DNA of 64,000 nt from Pectobacterium punjabense (lineage in GTDB: Bacteria; Pseudomonadota; Gammaproteobacteria; Enterobacterales; Enterobacteriaceae), in assembly GCF_012427845.1 (NCBI RefSeq), contig NZ_CP038498.1:4278001-4342000 (forward strand). Reading direction: 5' to 3'. Positions 28,633-40,336 of this stretch are shown piece by piece (position 1 is the first letter of the stretch; every line of letters begins with the position of its first letter). A program made the translations under genes and the position numbers. The notes under the pieces were generated by a model, which worked only from the letters and a program-made list of their open reading frames with translations, did no database searches and was not told where the DNA came from.

Positions 28633-30780
28633 ATGAGCACAATATTTACCCTATTGGCGATATTGCTTGCCTGTCTGATCGTTATCGGAGGTCTTGTCGG
28701 CTACCGTATGCGACGCCGTTTTCTGTCCGCTCCGCCCTTACCTGTTGCGCAATCGCTTCCCCGTCGGTTAACTGAAGATGAACGGATCGCTATTGAGCGT
28801 TATCTGGCTCAGGAAAACAGTCAACAAACCACACCGCTTGATACCCCCAATGCGCAGCCAAAACTGCCACGATCTCTGCAAAGTAATCGGGTGTACCCTA
28901 TCACCCATACCATTACACGCTACGGCCTGAGCACCGATGCTCAGAATAAATGGCGCTACTATATTGATACCCAAGAGATTCATCTGCCACCCAGTTGGGA
29001 GCAGTTCATTACCGAAAACAATACCGTTGAACTGATTAAGACACGCTCGATCCCGCTGGTCATCTCCCTAAACGGTCATTCGCTAACAGAATGCCTCGAC
29101 GATCGTCCATTAGCCCCGTTACCGGCTGAAGTTCCCGTGCCAAATGCCTCTATCCGCCAGGAGGGCAGTGAACATGCGGAGCTGGTCACCATCCGCAAAG
29201 AAACACGTGAAGAACACGTCATACACCACTCCAGAGGGCTGAAAGAAACGGCCGTGCTCTGTCTGTCTTTTTTTCTCCTGTTCATCAGCCTGAATAGCCC
29301 TATCGCCCTACTCCCCTGGCTGACTGGCATTGCGACATTGCTGGCAAGCTGGAGCTTATGGCAGCTTTTTCGGTCACCGTCCTCTCAGGAATTGCGGGAC
29401 GTGCATTGCCTTCACGGCACGCCACAAGGCCTGGGTCTGTTTGGCGAATCTAATCAGGGATCACTCGGCAATATCTCACTCGGTAACATCGATCTGATCT
29501 ACCCTCCTCACTGGCAGCCTTATATCACACAGGATCTGGGGCGGAAAACGGACGTAGATATCTATCTCAACCGACAAGTCATCCGTCAAGGCGAGCATCT
29601 TTCGCTGCACGATGAAGTGAAATATTTCCCGCTACAGCGCTGGGGCAGGAATCTGCTGCTAGCTGCGGGTTCACTGCTCAGCCTGATGTTGCTCGTCACC
29701 AACGTGCAGCTCGAACTACCGTTAAAACTCAGTCTGGCCTGGCTTCAAGGCGCACAGCGCATTGAGGTAACGCAAGTCAGCGATCTGGAAAAAGCGCAGC
29801 TCCGCATTGGCGATACGCTGGCGGTTCGCGGTAACGGTATGTGTTATGTACCCGCAGGCATTCACCCCGTCTCTGCACCATCACCCTATGCTTTCAGCCC
29901 TTTCGACTGTTCCGCTATTTACTGGAACAAAGCTGCGCCGCTACCGCTGCCGGAGTCCGAGACCATTGAAAAAACGTCCGCCTTGCTTAAATCCGTCAAC
30001 AGCCAGCTCCATCCGCAAGCGGATAAAGACGGTCAGGCCAATTCTCAATTAGCGTCCACGATCCAGAAATCAGGGCTGATTCTGATGAAGAACTTCGCTG
30101 ATGTCGTCCTAAGAACGCAGGATTTATGTAAACAGGAAAATGACTGTTCCCGCTTGAAAAATGCACTGGTGAATTTAAGCGACGTTAAAAACTGGAATAC
30201 GTTGGTAAAAGATGCCGATTCCGGCAAGTTGAAAGGCATGAATGTGGTGTTGCCCGCTGTCAGTGCAGAAACACTGGAATCATTGGTCAACAGTTCCACC
30301 GATCAATTCTTCTATCAGGAAATCAATAATGCAGCAGAGTCGCTGAACAGCCCACCGCCCGGAGGATTCCTGATCCGTAGCGATGAAGGCCGGCAGTTCG
30401 TTAACCACCCGCTCCCTCCGATGCCGCTCAATGAATATCGACCATCGGATCAGTGGCAGGAACTCCAGCGGCTTTCGGCGATGCTGCTGCATACGCCGTT
30501 TAATGCCACCGGCGTCATCACGCAGCTCAATACTGATGCCAACGGGACACAGCACATCAGCCTGCACAGTGAACCCGACGTCATTACCGTCTGGCGCTAT
30601 CTCGGCAGTTGCCTGCTGCTGCTGCTCTTTTCCACGATGTTCATCATTAATGCGATTCTGACCGGCATTAAAATGCGTAAAAGCCAGAAGCGTGTCACCG
30701 ATATCCAGCGCTATTACGCCTCACGCTTCAATATGATGGCGAGTTCATCCTCGGATAATCACCCTCGGCTTCCCCACTAA
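28633..30780 (+). CDS. igaA: IgaA, inner-membrane repressor of the Rcs envelope-stress pathway
   Basis: YrfF/UmoB/IgaA family protein (715 aa; E. coli YrfF 711) that restrains RcsD/RcsC signalling at the inner membrane. Predicted layout: N-terminal helix (TLLAILLACLIVIGGLVGY), cytoplasmic domain, a hydrophobic pair near residues 203-245 (TAVLCLSFFLLFISL, LPWLTGIATLLASW), a second cytoplasmic domain, a helix near 340 (LLLAAGSLLSLMLLVTNV), a large periplasmic domain with four Cys (VRGNGMCYVPAG, SPFDCSAIYW, DLCKQENDCSRL), and a C-terminal helix (LLLLLFSTMFIINAILTG). Periplasmic Cys pairs are a known feature of IgaA. Confidence 0.93.
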   Translation: MSTIFTLLAILLACLIVIGGLVGYRMRRRFLSAPPLPVAQSLPRRLTEDERIAIERYLAQENSQQTTPLDTPNAQPKLPRSLQSNRVYPITHTITRYGLSTDAQNKWRYYIDTQEIHLPPSWEQFITENNTVELIKTRSIPLVISLNGHSLTECLDDRPLAPLPAEVPVPNASIRQEGSEHAELVTIRKETREEHVIHHSRGLKETAVLCLSFFLLFISLNSPIALLPWLTGIATLLASWSLWQLFRSPSSQELRDVHCLHGTPQGLGLFGESNQGSLGNISLGNIDLIYPPHWQPYITQDLGRKTDVDIYLNRQVIRQGEHLSLHDEVKYFPLQRWGRNLLLAAGSLLSLMLLVTNVQLELPLKLSLAWLQGAQRIEVTQVSDLEKAQLRIGDTLAVRGNGMCYVPAGIHPVSAPSPYAFSPFDCSAIYWNKAAPLPLPESETIEKTSALLKSVNSQLHPQADKDGQANSQLASTIQKSGLILMKNFADVVLRTQDLCKQENDCSRLKNALVNLSDVKNWNTLVKDADSGKLKGMNVVLPAVSAETLESLVNSSTDQFFYQEINNAAESLNSPPPGGFLIRSDEGRQFVNHPLPPMPLNEYRPSDQWQELQRLSAMLLHTPFNATGVITQLNTDANGTQHISLHSEPDVITVWRYLGSCLLLLLFSTMFIINAILTGIKMRKSQKRVTDIQRYYASRFNMMASSSSDNHPRLPH

Positions 30781-30907
30781 CGGCATCGTGCCCTCCTTGT
30801 GATTATGCTAACCTAATGGACTAGGTTTCCCCTCACTCTTGTCACAATTGCATTGCGCGTCTCCTGTTTCATCACCCCAATGGTACGACGCGACATCTGG
30901 AGTCGTT

Positions 30908-31594
30908 ATGAACCCCCACGTTAACTGGCATAACATCGACACCGTGATACTGGATATGGATGGCACGCTGCTCGATCTGGCGTTTGACAGCTATTTCTGG
31001 CTTCAACTGGTGCCGCAATCGCTCAGTGAAAAACGTCAGATCAGCCTTGAACAGGCGCATCAGCTTATCGAACAGGAGTACCGGGCCGTTCAACACACGC
31101 TGAATTGGTATTGCTTCGATTACTGGTCAGAACGTCTCGATCTGGATATCTACCAAATGACGACAGATATCGGCACGCGAGCCCGATTGCGCGACGACAC
31201 CACGCCGTTTTTAGCGGCGCTGCGCGAGTGCGGCAAAGAGACAATTCTGCTGACCAACGCTCATCCGCACAGTCTGGCGGTAAAAATCGAGCATACTGGG
31301 CTGGATCGGCACCTTGATTTATTGCTTTCCACCCATACTTATGGGTATCCGAAAGAGAATCAGCGCTTGTGGCAGGCCGTACAGCAGCAAACCGGTTTCA
31401 ATCCTGCCAGAACTCTGTTCGTGGATGACAGCGAACCGATTCTGGATGCCGCGAAAACCTTCGGCATCCATTATTGTCTGGGCGTACGTAATCCAGATTC
31501 TGGTCAGCAGGAGAAGGCATTCCTGCAACATCCGTCAATGAACGACTATCTTGCGCTGCTACCAGCCCTGCGTCACTCCGTTAACGCAGGGTAA
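30908..31594 (+). CDS. yrfG: YrfG, HAD-family GMP/IMP nucleotidase
   Basis: HAD phosphatase that dephosphorylates purine mononucleotides in E. coli. Motif I VILDMDGTLLDLAFDSYFW, motif II LLTNAHPHSLAVKIEHTGLD, motif III K in YGYPKENQRLW, motif IV LFVDDSEPILDAAKTFGI. The start is ATG 30908 (MNPHVNWHNIDTV), matching E. coli; the frame is open 23 codons further upstream without conservation. 228 aa. It leads the yrfG-hslR-hslO group downstream of igaA, the conserved order. Confidence 0.93.
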   Translation: MNPHVNWHNIDTVILDMDGTLLDLAFDSYFWLQLVPQSLSEKRQISLEQAHQLIEQEYRAVQHTLNWYCFDYWSERLDLDIYQMTTDIGTRARLRDDTTPFLAALRECGKETILLTNAHPHSLAVKIEHTGLDRHLDLLLSTHTYGYPKENQRLWQAVQQQTGFNPARTLFVDDSEPILDAAKTFGIHYCLGVRNPDSGQQEKAFLQHPSMNDYLALLPALRHSVNAG

Positions 31595-31606
31595 TCAGGA
31601 GGGTTT

Positions 31607-32017
31607 ATGGTGAAAGCTACCGAGCATGCCGACGACGCCGTTCGTCTGGACAAATGGCTCTGGGCCGCCCGTTTCTATAAAACACGGGCAATAGCCCGCG
31701 AGATGATCGACGGCGGCAAAGTGCACTATAACGGTCAACGCGGTAAGCCGAGCAAGCAGGTCGAGCTGAATGCCGAGATTAAACTGCGTCAGGGAAATGA
31801 TGAACGCACCGTGATCGTTTCAGCCGTCAGCGGCCAGCGCAGAAGTGCGACAGAGGCGCAGTCGCTGTATCAGGAAACAGCAGCAAGCATTGAGAAACGA
31901 GAAAAGGTAGCGCAGGCGCGGAAAATGAATGCGCTGACGATGCCACATCCCGATCGCCGCCCTGATAAAAAAGAGCGACGCGATCTGATTAAATTTAAAT
32001 ATAGCGATCAGGAATAA
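31607..32017 (+). CDS. hslR: Ribosome-associated heat-shock protein Hsp15
   Basis: S4-domain RNA-binding protein that rescues stalled 50S subunits carrying peptidyl-tRNA. The S4 motif spans VRLDKWLWAARFYKTRAIAREMIDGGKVHYNGQRGKPSKQV. The C-terminal tail is basic (RPDKKERRDLIKFKYSDQE). 136 aa (E. coli 133). 12 bp downstream of yrfG. Confidence 0.95.
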   Translation: MVKATEHADDAVRLDKWLWAARFYKTRAIAREMIDGGKVHYNGQRGKPSKQVELNAEIKLRQGNDERTVIVSAVSGQRRSATEAQSLYQETAASIEKREKVAQARKMNALTMPHPDRRPDKKERRDLIKFKYSDQE

Positions 32018-32131
32018 CGCTCCGCTCTTCATTTTTTGGTCATCAAACTGCTGACAATAGAGAGAAGACCCAGCGATTGCCGTACCACTCATCGCGCACT
32101 ACTCATCTCCGTACAACGACGAGAAAACATC

Positions 32132-33001
32132 ATGGCTCACGACCAACTACATCGCTATCTGTTTGAAAATTATGCCGTCCGTGGCGAATTAGTGACCGTT
32201 AACGAAACGTATCAACGTATTTTGACTAACCACGACTACCCGTCCGCGGTACAAACACTGCTGGGTGAAATGCTGGTTGCCACCAGTCTGCTGACGGCAA
32301 CACTGAAATTCAGCGGTGATATTACCGTTCAGCTTCAGGGCGATGGCCCGCTGAAACTGGCGGTGATTAACGGTAACCACCAACAGCAGATGCGCGGCGT
32401 TGCCCGTCTGCAAGGGGATATCGCACCGGGGAGCTCGCTGAAAGAGATGGTCGGCAATGGCTATCTGGTCATTACGATTACACCAACCGACGGAGAGCGT
32501 TATCAAGGCGTTGTTGGTTTAGAAGGTGAAACCGTTGCCGAATGTCTGGAAAGCTATTTCCAGCAGTCCGAACAGTTGCCAACACGGCTGTTTATCCGTA
32601 CCGGACAGCACGAGGGCAATCAGGCCGCCGCAGGCATGTTGCTACAGGTACTGCCTGCGCAGGACGCCGATCGCAATGATTTTGATCATCTGGCACAGCT
32701 CACCACAACGGTCAAAGCCGAAGAACTGTTTACCCTGCCTGCCAACGAGGTGCTGTACCGCCTTTACCATCAGGAAGAGGTTACCGTGTATGAACCGCAG
32801 GATGTCGAATTCCGCTGTCACTGCTCGCGCGATCGTTGCGCAGATGCATTAATGACGCTGTCCGATCAGGAAGTGAATGAGATGATCGAACAGGACGGTG
32901 AAATCGATATGAACTGTGATTATTGCGGTACGCACTACCTGTTTAATTCTCTGGATATCCGCGCGATCCGGCAGGATTCATCAGGAAATCTGTTGCATTA
33001 A
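32132..33001 (+). CDS. hslO: Hsp33 redox-regulated chaperone
   Basis: Holding chaperone activated by oxidation and unfolding. The redox switch zinc centre is visible as C-x-C in [10 protein letters not shown] and C-x2-C in [10 protein letters not shown] near the C-terminus. 289 aa (E. coli 292). The start is ATG 32132 ([21 protein letters not shown]), matching E. coli; an open frame of 32 codons upstream is not conserved. A hairpin terminator follows 9 bp after the stop. Confidence 0.97.
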   Translation: MAHDQLHRYLFENYAVRGELVTVNETYQRILTNHDYPSAVQTLLGEMLVATSLLTATLKFSGDITVQLQGDGPLKLAVINGNHQQQMRGVARLQGDIAPGSSLKEMVGNGYLVITITPTDGERYQGVVGLEGETVAECLESYFQQSEQLPTRLFIRTGQHEGNQAAAGMLLQVLPAQDADRNDFDHLAQLTTTVKAEELFTLPANEVLYRLYHQEEVTVYEPQDVEFRCHCSRDRCADALMTLSDQEVNEMIEQDGEIDMNCDYCGTHYLFNSLDIRAIRQDSSGNLLH

Positions 33002-33010
33002 TCTTTTTGA

Positions 33011-33036
33011 CGGGTACAAAAGTACCCGTTTTATTT
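33011..33036 (+). terminator. Rho-independent terminator after hslO
   Basis: CGGGTAC (33011-33017), AAAA loop, GTACCCG (33022-33028), then TTTTATTTT. Confidence 0.9.
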
Positions 33037-33198
33037 TGCTTATTTTCCCACCTGCAAACCGCTATGGTTATTTTTCAAACACCCTAAATAAGCAAAGTTA
33101 TTAATGAATTTATTTAATTTTATGATTGCTATCGCGGTTAAAATAAGCTCACTCCCTACAATGTTTAGTAGTACGACTATAACTTGAGGAGTAGCAAC

Positions 33199-34818
33199 AT
33201 GCAGATCAACGGTATTACCCCGCAAGCTCTGGCTGCTTATGGAATCCATGATGTCCGCGATATTGTCTACAATCCCAGCTATGAACTCCTTTTTAAAGAA
33301 GAACGCTCTCCAACCCTACAAGGCTATGAACGCGGCATCGAAACTCAACTCGGTGCGGTAGCCGTCGATACTGGCATCTTTACCGGCCGTTCCCCGAAAG
33401 ACAAATACATCGTGCGCGATGACGTGACCCGCGACACCGTGTGGTGGTCCGATCAAGGCAAAGGCAAGAACGATAACCACCCGTTGAGCCAGGAAACCTG
33501 GACTCATCTGAAACAGCTGGTCACCACGCAACTGTCCGGCAAGCGGTTGTTCATCATCGATGCTTTCTGCGGCGCCAATCCAGACAGTCGCCTCAGTGTG
33601 CGTTTCGTAACCGAAGTGGCCTGGCAGGCACATTTCGTCAAAAACATGTTTATCCGTCCGAGCGATGAAGAATTAGCAGGTTTTGAACCAGACTTCATCG
33701 TGATGAACGGCGCAAAATGCACCAACCCAAACTGGCAGGAACAGGGGCTGAACTCTGAGAACTTCGTCGCGTTCAACCTGACAGAGCGCATCCAGCTGAT
33801 TGGCGGCACCTGGTACGGTGGCGAAATGAAGAAAGGGATGTTCTCCATCATGAACTACCTACTGCCGCTGAAAGGCATCGCTTCCATGCACTGCTCGGCG
33901 AACGTCGGTGAAAAAGGCGATGTCGCAGTCTTCTTCGGCCTGTCCGGTACGGGAAAAACCACGTTGTCCACCGACCCGAAACGCCAGTTGATTGGTGATG
34001 ACGAGCACGGCTGGGACGACGACGGCGTCTTTAACTTTGAAGGCGGCTGCTACGCCAAAACCATTAAGCTGTCCAAAGAAGCGGAGCCGGATATCTACGG
34101 TGCCATCAAACGCGATGCGCTGCTGGAAAACGTTACGGTGCTGGCAGACGGCACCGTGGACTTCAACGACGGTTCCAAAACCGAGAACACCCGCGTCTCT
34201 TACCCGATCTACCACATTCAGAATATCGTTAAACCGGTCTCGAAAGCGGGCCACGCGACCAAAGTGATCTTCCTGACGGCGGACGCCTTCGGCGTGCTGC
34301 CACCGGTTTCTCGCCTGACGTCCGATCAAACGCAGTATCATTTCCTGTCCGGCTTTACGGCTAAACTGGCGGGAACCGAGCGCGGCGTGACGGAACCGAC
34401 ACCAACCTTCTCTGCCTGCTTTGGCGCAGCCTTCCTGATGCTGCACCCAACGCAGTACGCGGAAGTGCTGGTGAAACGGATGAAGGCGGCAGGGGCGCAG
34501 GCCTATCTGGTGAACACGGGCTGGAACGGCAGCGGCAAGCGTATCTCCATCAAGGATACGCGTGGGATTATTGACGCCATTCTGAACGGCAGTATTGATG
34601 ATGCTGAAATGCAGACGCTGCCAGTGTTCGACTTGGCGATTCCGACCTCGCTGCCCGGCGTCAATCCTGACATTCTCGACCCGCGTGATACCTACGCGAG
34701 CGTCGAACAATGGCAGGAAAAAGCGGACGATCTGGCACAGCGCTTTATCACCAACTTCGATAAATACACCGATGCGCCAGCAGGTGCCGCGCTGGTGAAA
34801 GCAGGGCCGAAGCGGTAA
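33199..34818 (+). CDS. pckA: Phosphoenolpyruvate carboxykinase (ATP)
   Basis: Gluconeogenic conversion of oxaloacetate and ATP to PEP, CO2 and ADP. 539 aa (E. coli 540). The kinase P-loop is GLSGTGKTT, with the preceding Mn/PCK block [17 protein letters not shown] and the metal-site [21 protein letters not shown]. The start is ATG 33199 with the ribosome site GAGGAG at 33185-33190; the frame is open five codons earlier. Cytoplasmic. Next to envZ-ompR as in E. coli. Confidence 0.97.
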   Translation: MQINGITPQALAAYGIHDVRDIVYNPSYELLFKEERSPTLQGYERGIETQLGAVAVDTGIFTGRSPKDKYIVRDDVTRDTVWWSDQGKGKNDNHPLSQETWTHLKQLVTTQLSGKRLFIIDAFCGANPDSRLSVRFVTEVAWQAHFVKNMFIRPSDEELAGFEPDFIVMNGAKCTNPNWQEQGLNSENFVAFNLTERIQLIGGTWYGGEMKKGMFSIMNYLLPLKGIASMHCSANVGEKGDVAVFFGLSGTGKTTLSTDPKRQLIGDDEHGWDDDGVFNFEGGCYAKTIKLSKEAEPDIYGAIKRDALLENVTVLADGTVDFNDGSKTENTRVSYPIYHIQNIVKPVSKAGHATKVIFLTADAFGVLPPVSRLTSDQTQYHFLSGFTAKLAGTERGVTEPTPTFSACFGAAFLMLHPTQYAEVLVKRMKAAGAQAYLVNTGWNGSGKRISIKDTRGIIDAILNGSIDDAEMQTLPVFDLAIPTSLPGVNPDILDPRDTYASVEQWQEKADDLAQRFITNFDKYTDAPAGAALVKAGPKR

Positions 34819-34841
34819 GCGTTAGCAAGAAACACACAGAG

Positions 34842-34866
34842 AAAAGGCGCGGAATCCGCGCCTTTT
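34842..34866 (+). terminator. Terminator after pckA
   Basis: AAAAGGCGCGG and CCGCGCCTTTT form a perfect 11-bp stem around AAT, 23 bp after the pckA stop. Confidence 0.92.
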
Positions 34867-34880
34867 GCTATTGTAGAACT

Positions 34881-34920
34881 TAAAAAGAGGCTTATGACTA
34901 ACGCTGGTAGCCTAAGCCTC
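34881..34920 (-). terminator. Terminator of the ompR-envZ transcript
   Basis: GAGGCTTA (34887-34894) and TAAGCCTC (34913-34920) form an 8-bp stem. On the minus strand the stem is followed by TTTTTAAG, so it fits the end of the leftward ompR-envZ operon. The loop is 18 nt, which is long. Confidence 0.6.
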
Positions 34921-34933
34921 ATTTTAGGAGAAA

Positions 34934-34972
34934 CACGGGGATGAGGTTCCCGCAGGGATACCTCGCCCCGTG
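34934..34972. repeat. Second GC-rich hairpin between pckA and envZ
   Basis: CACGGGG (34934-34940) with GAGG (34943-34946) pairs with CCTC (34961-34964) and CCCCGTG (34966-34972). It lies between the envZ stop and the T-run hairpin, so it would be in the envZ 3' untranslated region. Role unknown; it could stabilise the mRNA end or be part of a small RNA. Confidence 0.5.
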
Positions 34973-35014
34973 GTAGCTCCGTGTATCTCGGTTCTTAAAC
35001 GATCGGCATTAGGC

Positions 35015-37092
<2,078 letters not shown>

Positions 37093-37422
37093 TCTCTTTC
37101 TCCAAAGGCGTAATAGCGCCGACGCTGCTATTGTTCAGAAACACACGAATTACTGACAGTCGTTTCTGGTATACATTCTAGGCAAAATTGTTACAAAGCA
37201 TATTAAAATTCGTGTAATCAATCATTTCCTGTGCTGTCAGTCATAAAATCATCGGCGATTTACGCAGGTTGTGGTTAGCGAAGATTGTCGTTTACGAAGA
37301 TTATAGTAACGCCGTAGCCAATAAAAAGGCACTGTGGCGGCAAAAGCTGGAGAAAAGAAAGGCGAGAAGGCGTTACTGCCCGGATTCAGGGCGGCGGCGT
37401 AGCGGTTAACACCTAACCGTGA
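37093..37422. other. Non-coding region between the siderophore island and ompR
   Basis: About 330 bp. The right-hand copy of enterobacterial synteny ends here: ompR keeps its promoter region on the left, but greB, which faces ompR in E. coli, is replaced by the island. An 'aggcgagaaggcg' repeat-rich stretch and a weak stem GGTTA-N5-TAACC (37405-37419), possibly the end of the island transcript, are the only structures seen. No integrase or insertion-sequence remnant was recognised. Confidence 0.5.
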
Positions 37423-37833
37423 TTAGCGCATCAGCTCATCCAGTACAACACGCACTGACGGCAGCGCAGGCTGGAAAAGGTGACGCGTGGTTTTATAGGG
37501 AAATAGGCTCTTTTCCGTCACAACCGTCTGCATAATCAGATTTTTGCAAAAAGGCTGGCCGGTTTTCCAATGGTAAACAGCCACGCGAGGATCGTCATAA
37601 TCGAGCAGCGCACAGGGGATATGCTTTAACCCCAATTCGGTGGCCGCACGCAGCCGATGATTGCCGTCCATGATAATCCCCGTCTCTTTCTCTATCGGCA
37701 CAGGCGTCGTCCAGCAACCACAGCGGCAAATATCCTCCATCAGACATTCCACGTTCGACATATCGACATTTTCCGAGGGCAACAAGAACTGCACGGGCGT
37801 AAGGGCAATGTGGTAGGTCATACTGTCAAACAT
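37423..37833 (-). CDS. ParB/SerK-fold protein, SbnI-like candidate free-serine kinase
   Basis: 136-aa protein with the ParB/sulfiredoxin-like nucleotide fold of SerK and SbnI, enzymes that phosphorylate free L-serine to O-phospho-L-serine. Visible: Glu21 in LLPSEN, at the place of the catalytic Glu20 of SbnI; DGNHR (56-60) where the family has DG-H-R; and FPYKTTRH (111-118) resembling a C-terminal family block. SbnI is about 254 aa and also has a heme-responsive C-terminal part, which is missing here. In this island it would supply O-phosphoserine to the SbnA-like synthase. Last gene of the leftward operon, with a good AGGAGG ribosome site. Function is inferred from fold motifs and context. 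Confidence 0.65.
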   Translation of the reverse strand: MFDSMTYHIALTPVQFLLPSENVDMSNVECLMEDICRCGCWTTPVPIEKETGIIMDGNHRLRAATELGLKHIPCALLDYDDPRVAVYHWKTGQPFCKNLIMQTVVTEKSLFPYKTTRHLFQPALPSVRVVLDELMR

Positions 37834-37895
37834 TCTCCACCTCCTGACATAACGGTTACGTGCAGCGCCGACGTAACGCCGGAGCTGACTCTCAT

Positions 37896-39056
37896 TTACG
37901 GCGTAAGACTGACGAAATAGCCCGACTGGTAGTCAACCGGTAAAAACTGCTCATGAAGCTGGCGGAAGGTGTCGTCTGCATTGAGATCGCGGAATAAATC
38001 TGGGTGAAACCACTCTGCCAGTTGCTGAATCGCAATGAAATCATAGGGGCCGTTGTAAAACTGGTGCCAGATGGCATGGAACGCGCGCTTCTGTTTAGCA
38101 ATGCTGTTGGTATAGGCCGGACGCCCCAGGAACCATTCAAGCCGCTTGCGCCCTTCCGTCATATCCTGTCCCGGCCCTAACCCAATCCAGCGCCCGCCGG
38201 GAACGAAGGCTTCAAAGTTGCCGCTGGTGATCACCACGACTTCCGGGTTTTCCACAATCACCTGTTCAGAATGCATCTGCATGAAGGTATTCGGCGCATT
38301 TTTCGCTGCCACATTGTCGCCGCCCGCCAACTGCACAAATTTACCAAAATTATCCCGACCAAACGTCAGGCAGCACTCATCGGTGTACCCCCCCAGTCGC
38401 TCAATAAACACGCGCGGGGAACGCGGTTTTTTCGCCGCTAGCACATCGGAAACGCGTTTTAGCTGCGCCTCACGGAATGCGAGAAACGCGTCGGCACGCG
38501 CTTCCTGATGGAACAGCTTGCCGAACAGGCGCAAGGTCGGCGCCGTGTTTTCCAGCGGGTGATAGCGGAAGTCGACATACACAATAGGAATGCCAACGCT
38601 GTCCAATATCCGATCGTAGCCCGCATCGACAATCGCCCGCTGCGCCTCAATGTTCATAATGATCACGTCTGGCTTGAGCGATACCGCCTGTTCCACATCA
38701 AACGTGCCCTTTTCCGTGCCGTCAAACGTCGGTATTTTTGCCAGTTGAGGGAAGCGGTCACGATACTGGTGCCACGTTGCCGGATCGGACTGAATCAGAT
38801 CGCGCCGCCAGGCGACAATTCTTTTTGCCGGATCTTCCCTGTCGAGCATCGCGACCAGATAAAGCTGACGCCCCTCGCCCAACATCACGCGCTGCACCGG
38901 TGTGTTGACTCTCACCTCACGCCCCAACACATCCTTGATGACAGTTGAGGTTTGCGCAGTTTGCTCAGCCTGCCCCACCAGCGGCGACAGACCGACCATC
39001 AACAGCGCACTCAGCAATAACCGACGGCAATGTTGCCGCATCCAACAATTACACAT
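37896..39056 (-). CDS. Siderophore periplasmic binding protein (FecB/TroA-like, class III)
   Basis: Iron-siderophore type substrate-binding protein. The start is placed at ATG 39056 (MCNCWMRQHCRRLLLSALLMVG), 8 bp into the MFS gene end; a longer frame reaches 39089. The signal peptide ends near GQAEQ. The mature protein starts with VIKDVLGREVRVNTPVQRVMLGEGRQLYLVAML, typical of the family, and has DVIIMNIEAQ and PEVVVITSGNFEAFVPG. At about 386 aa it is longer than FecB (300 aa). No ABC permease or ATPase gene is nearby, so it must use a transporter from elsewhere or serve another role. Confidence 0.82.
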   Translation of the reverse strand: MCNCWMRQHCRRLLLSALLMVGLSPLVGQAEQTAQTSTVIKDVLGREVRVNTPVQRVMLGEGRQLYLVAMLDREDPAKRIVAWRRDLIQSDPATWHQYRDRFPQLAKIPTFDGTEKGTFDVEQAVSLKPDVIIMNIEAQRAIVDAGYDRILDSVGIPIVYVDFRYHPLENTAPTLRLFGKLFHQEARADAFLAFREAQLKRVSDVLAAKKPRSPRVFIERLGGYTDECCLTFGRDNFGKFVQLAGGDNVAAKNAPNTFMQMHSEQVIVENPEVVVITSGNFEAFVPGGRWIGLGPGQDMTEGRKRLEWFLGRPAYTNSIAKQKRAFHAIWHQFYNGPYDFIAIQQLAEWFHPDLFRDLNADDTFRQLHEQFLPVDYQSGYFVSLTP

Positions 39057-40299
39057 TTTCGATATTTCCCTTCGTCGAGAGAGAGTCATGTTTTTCCACC
39101 TGTATCCGCAGGCGTCGTAGCAGCATCAGCGAGACGAGAAAAGTCACCAGATACGCGGCACCAACGCAGAAGAACAGTGAACGTAATCCGGGGGAATAGA
39201 GAACCAATCCGCCCAAAGCAATGCCCAGAATCGAGGCAAACTGGCTGACGCTTTGCGCCACGCCGAGTATGTAACCCTGCTGCCCGGCACCAGCCGCGCG
39301 GGAAATCAACGCCATCAGAACGGGCGTCGTTGCCCCCAACAGCACGCCCCACAGGAAATAAAGCGGGATGAAAATCGCAATATTCAGGATCGTAGCGGCC
39401 GTCAATGTCACGATAGCGCAGGCCAGCATGACCACGCACAGACGGCTCAGCGTCTGCGACAGCGAGAGATTTTCAAAATAGCGCGCCCACAGCGACGCGG
39501 AGACAATCACGCCGGTCGCCTGCAAGCCATAACACAGCCCGATAACCCACTTATCCACCTGAAAGAAGCCGTCCATGTAGAGGGAAAACGGCGTTTGCGG
39601 AATCATGCGGCTAGCCAGCAGCAGGCCAGAAATCAGCAACAGGCCGGGGATCGGCGACAGCGCCCAGAGCCGCCTGCGGGGAATGGTTTTCGCCTGCACG
39701 TCCGCAGGCGGTGTCGTTGGCACCGCCGGGGCGACATGCGGTAGGAACAGCGCCACAGTGATGCCACACAGCGCGCAGAGGATCGCGGCACTCAGGTTGA
39801 TCCAGAAGAAGTTCAGATAATCGAGAATCAGCCCACCAACAATCGCTCCCACTAGCGATCCCACGTTGGTGGAGACCTGAAGCCAGGCAAACAGCCGCGT
39901 GCGCTGTAACGGACTGACCACCGCAACGCCGTACGCCTGCGCGGGTGCAATATAACCCGCACAGGCACCCTGAATAAAACGCAGCGCGACGATCGTCCAG
40001 ATATCATTGGCCCACGCCAGCCCAAGTTGGGTCAACGCCAGCCCGAACAGCGCGCGGATCATCATGGCTTTGTTGCCCAGCCGATCGCCCATCCGTCCCC
40101 AGAAAGCGCTGGTCAGCATAATGCCCAGCATCGGCCCGACGTATACGGCAATCCCCGCGAGACTCAGTTCCGCACCGGACGACATGCTTTCCAGATGCAG
40201 CGGCCAAAACGGCCCGCTCATCTCCATCGCTCCCATTGCCACTAGCTGTACGACAAACATAAAGTGGATGATGAACGCGACCTGCCCGCTCAAGCGCAT
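39049..40299 (-). CDS. MFS transporter, probable siderophore exporter
   Basis: Major facilitator protein of 416 aa with about 12 hydrophobic segments. The MFS loop 2-3 motif appears as GRMGDRLGNKAMMIRALFGL and the family motif after it as RFIQGACAGYIAPAQAYG. By position and size it corresponds to SbnD/PvsC/AlcS-type exporters found in IucA/IucC siderophore loci, which export the finished siderophore across the inner membrane. Between the opine-dehydrogenase gene (37 bp upstream) and the binding-protein gene (overlap). Confidence 0.8.
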   Translation of the reverse strand: MRLSGQVAFIIHFMFVVQLVAMGAMEMSGPFWPLHLESMSSGAELSLAGIAVYVGPMLGIMLTSAFWGRMGDRLGNKAMMIRALFGLALTQLGLAWANDIWTIVALRFIQGACAGYIAPAQAYGVAVVSPLQRTRLFAWLQVSTNVGSLVGAIVGGLILDYLNFFWINLSAAILCALCGITVALFLPHVAPAVPTTPPADVQAKTIPRRRLWALSPIPGLLLISGLLLASRMIPQTPFSLYMDGFFQVDKWVIGLCYGLQATGVIVSASLWARYFENLSLSQTLSRLCVVMLACAIVTLTAATILNIAIFIPLYFLWGVLLGATTPVLMALISRAAGAGQQGYILGVAQSVSQFASILGIALGGLVLYSPGLRSLFFCVGAAYLVTFLVSLMLLRRLRIQVEKHDSLSTKGNIENV

Positions 40300-40336
40300 A
40301 CGTCAGCTCCTTCTGCTTTCACAGCGTCACCCCGTC

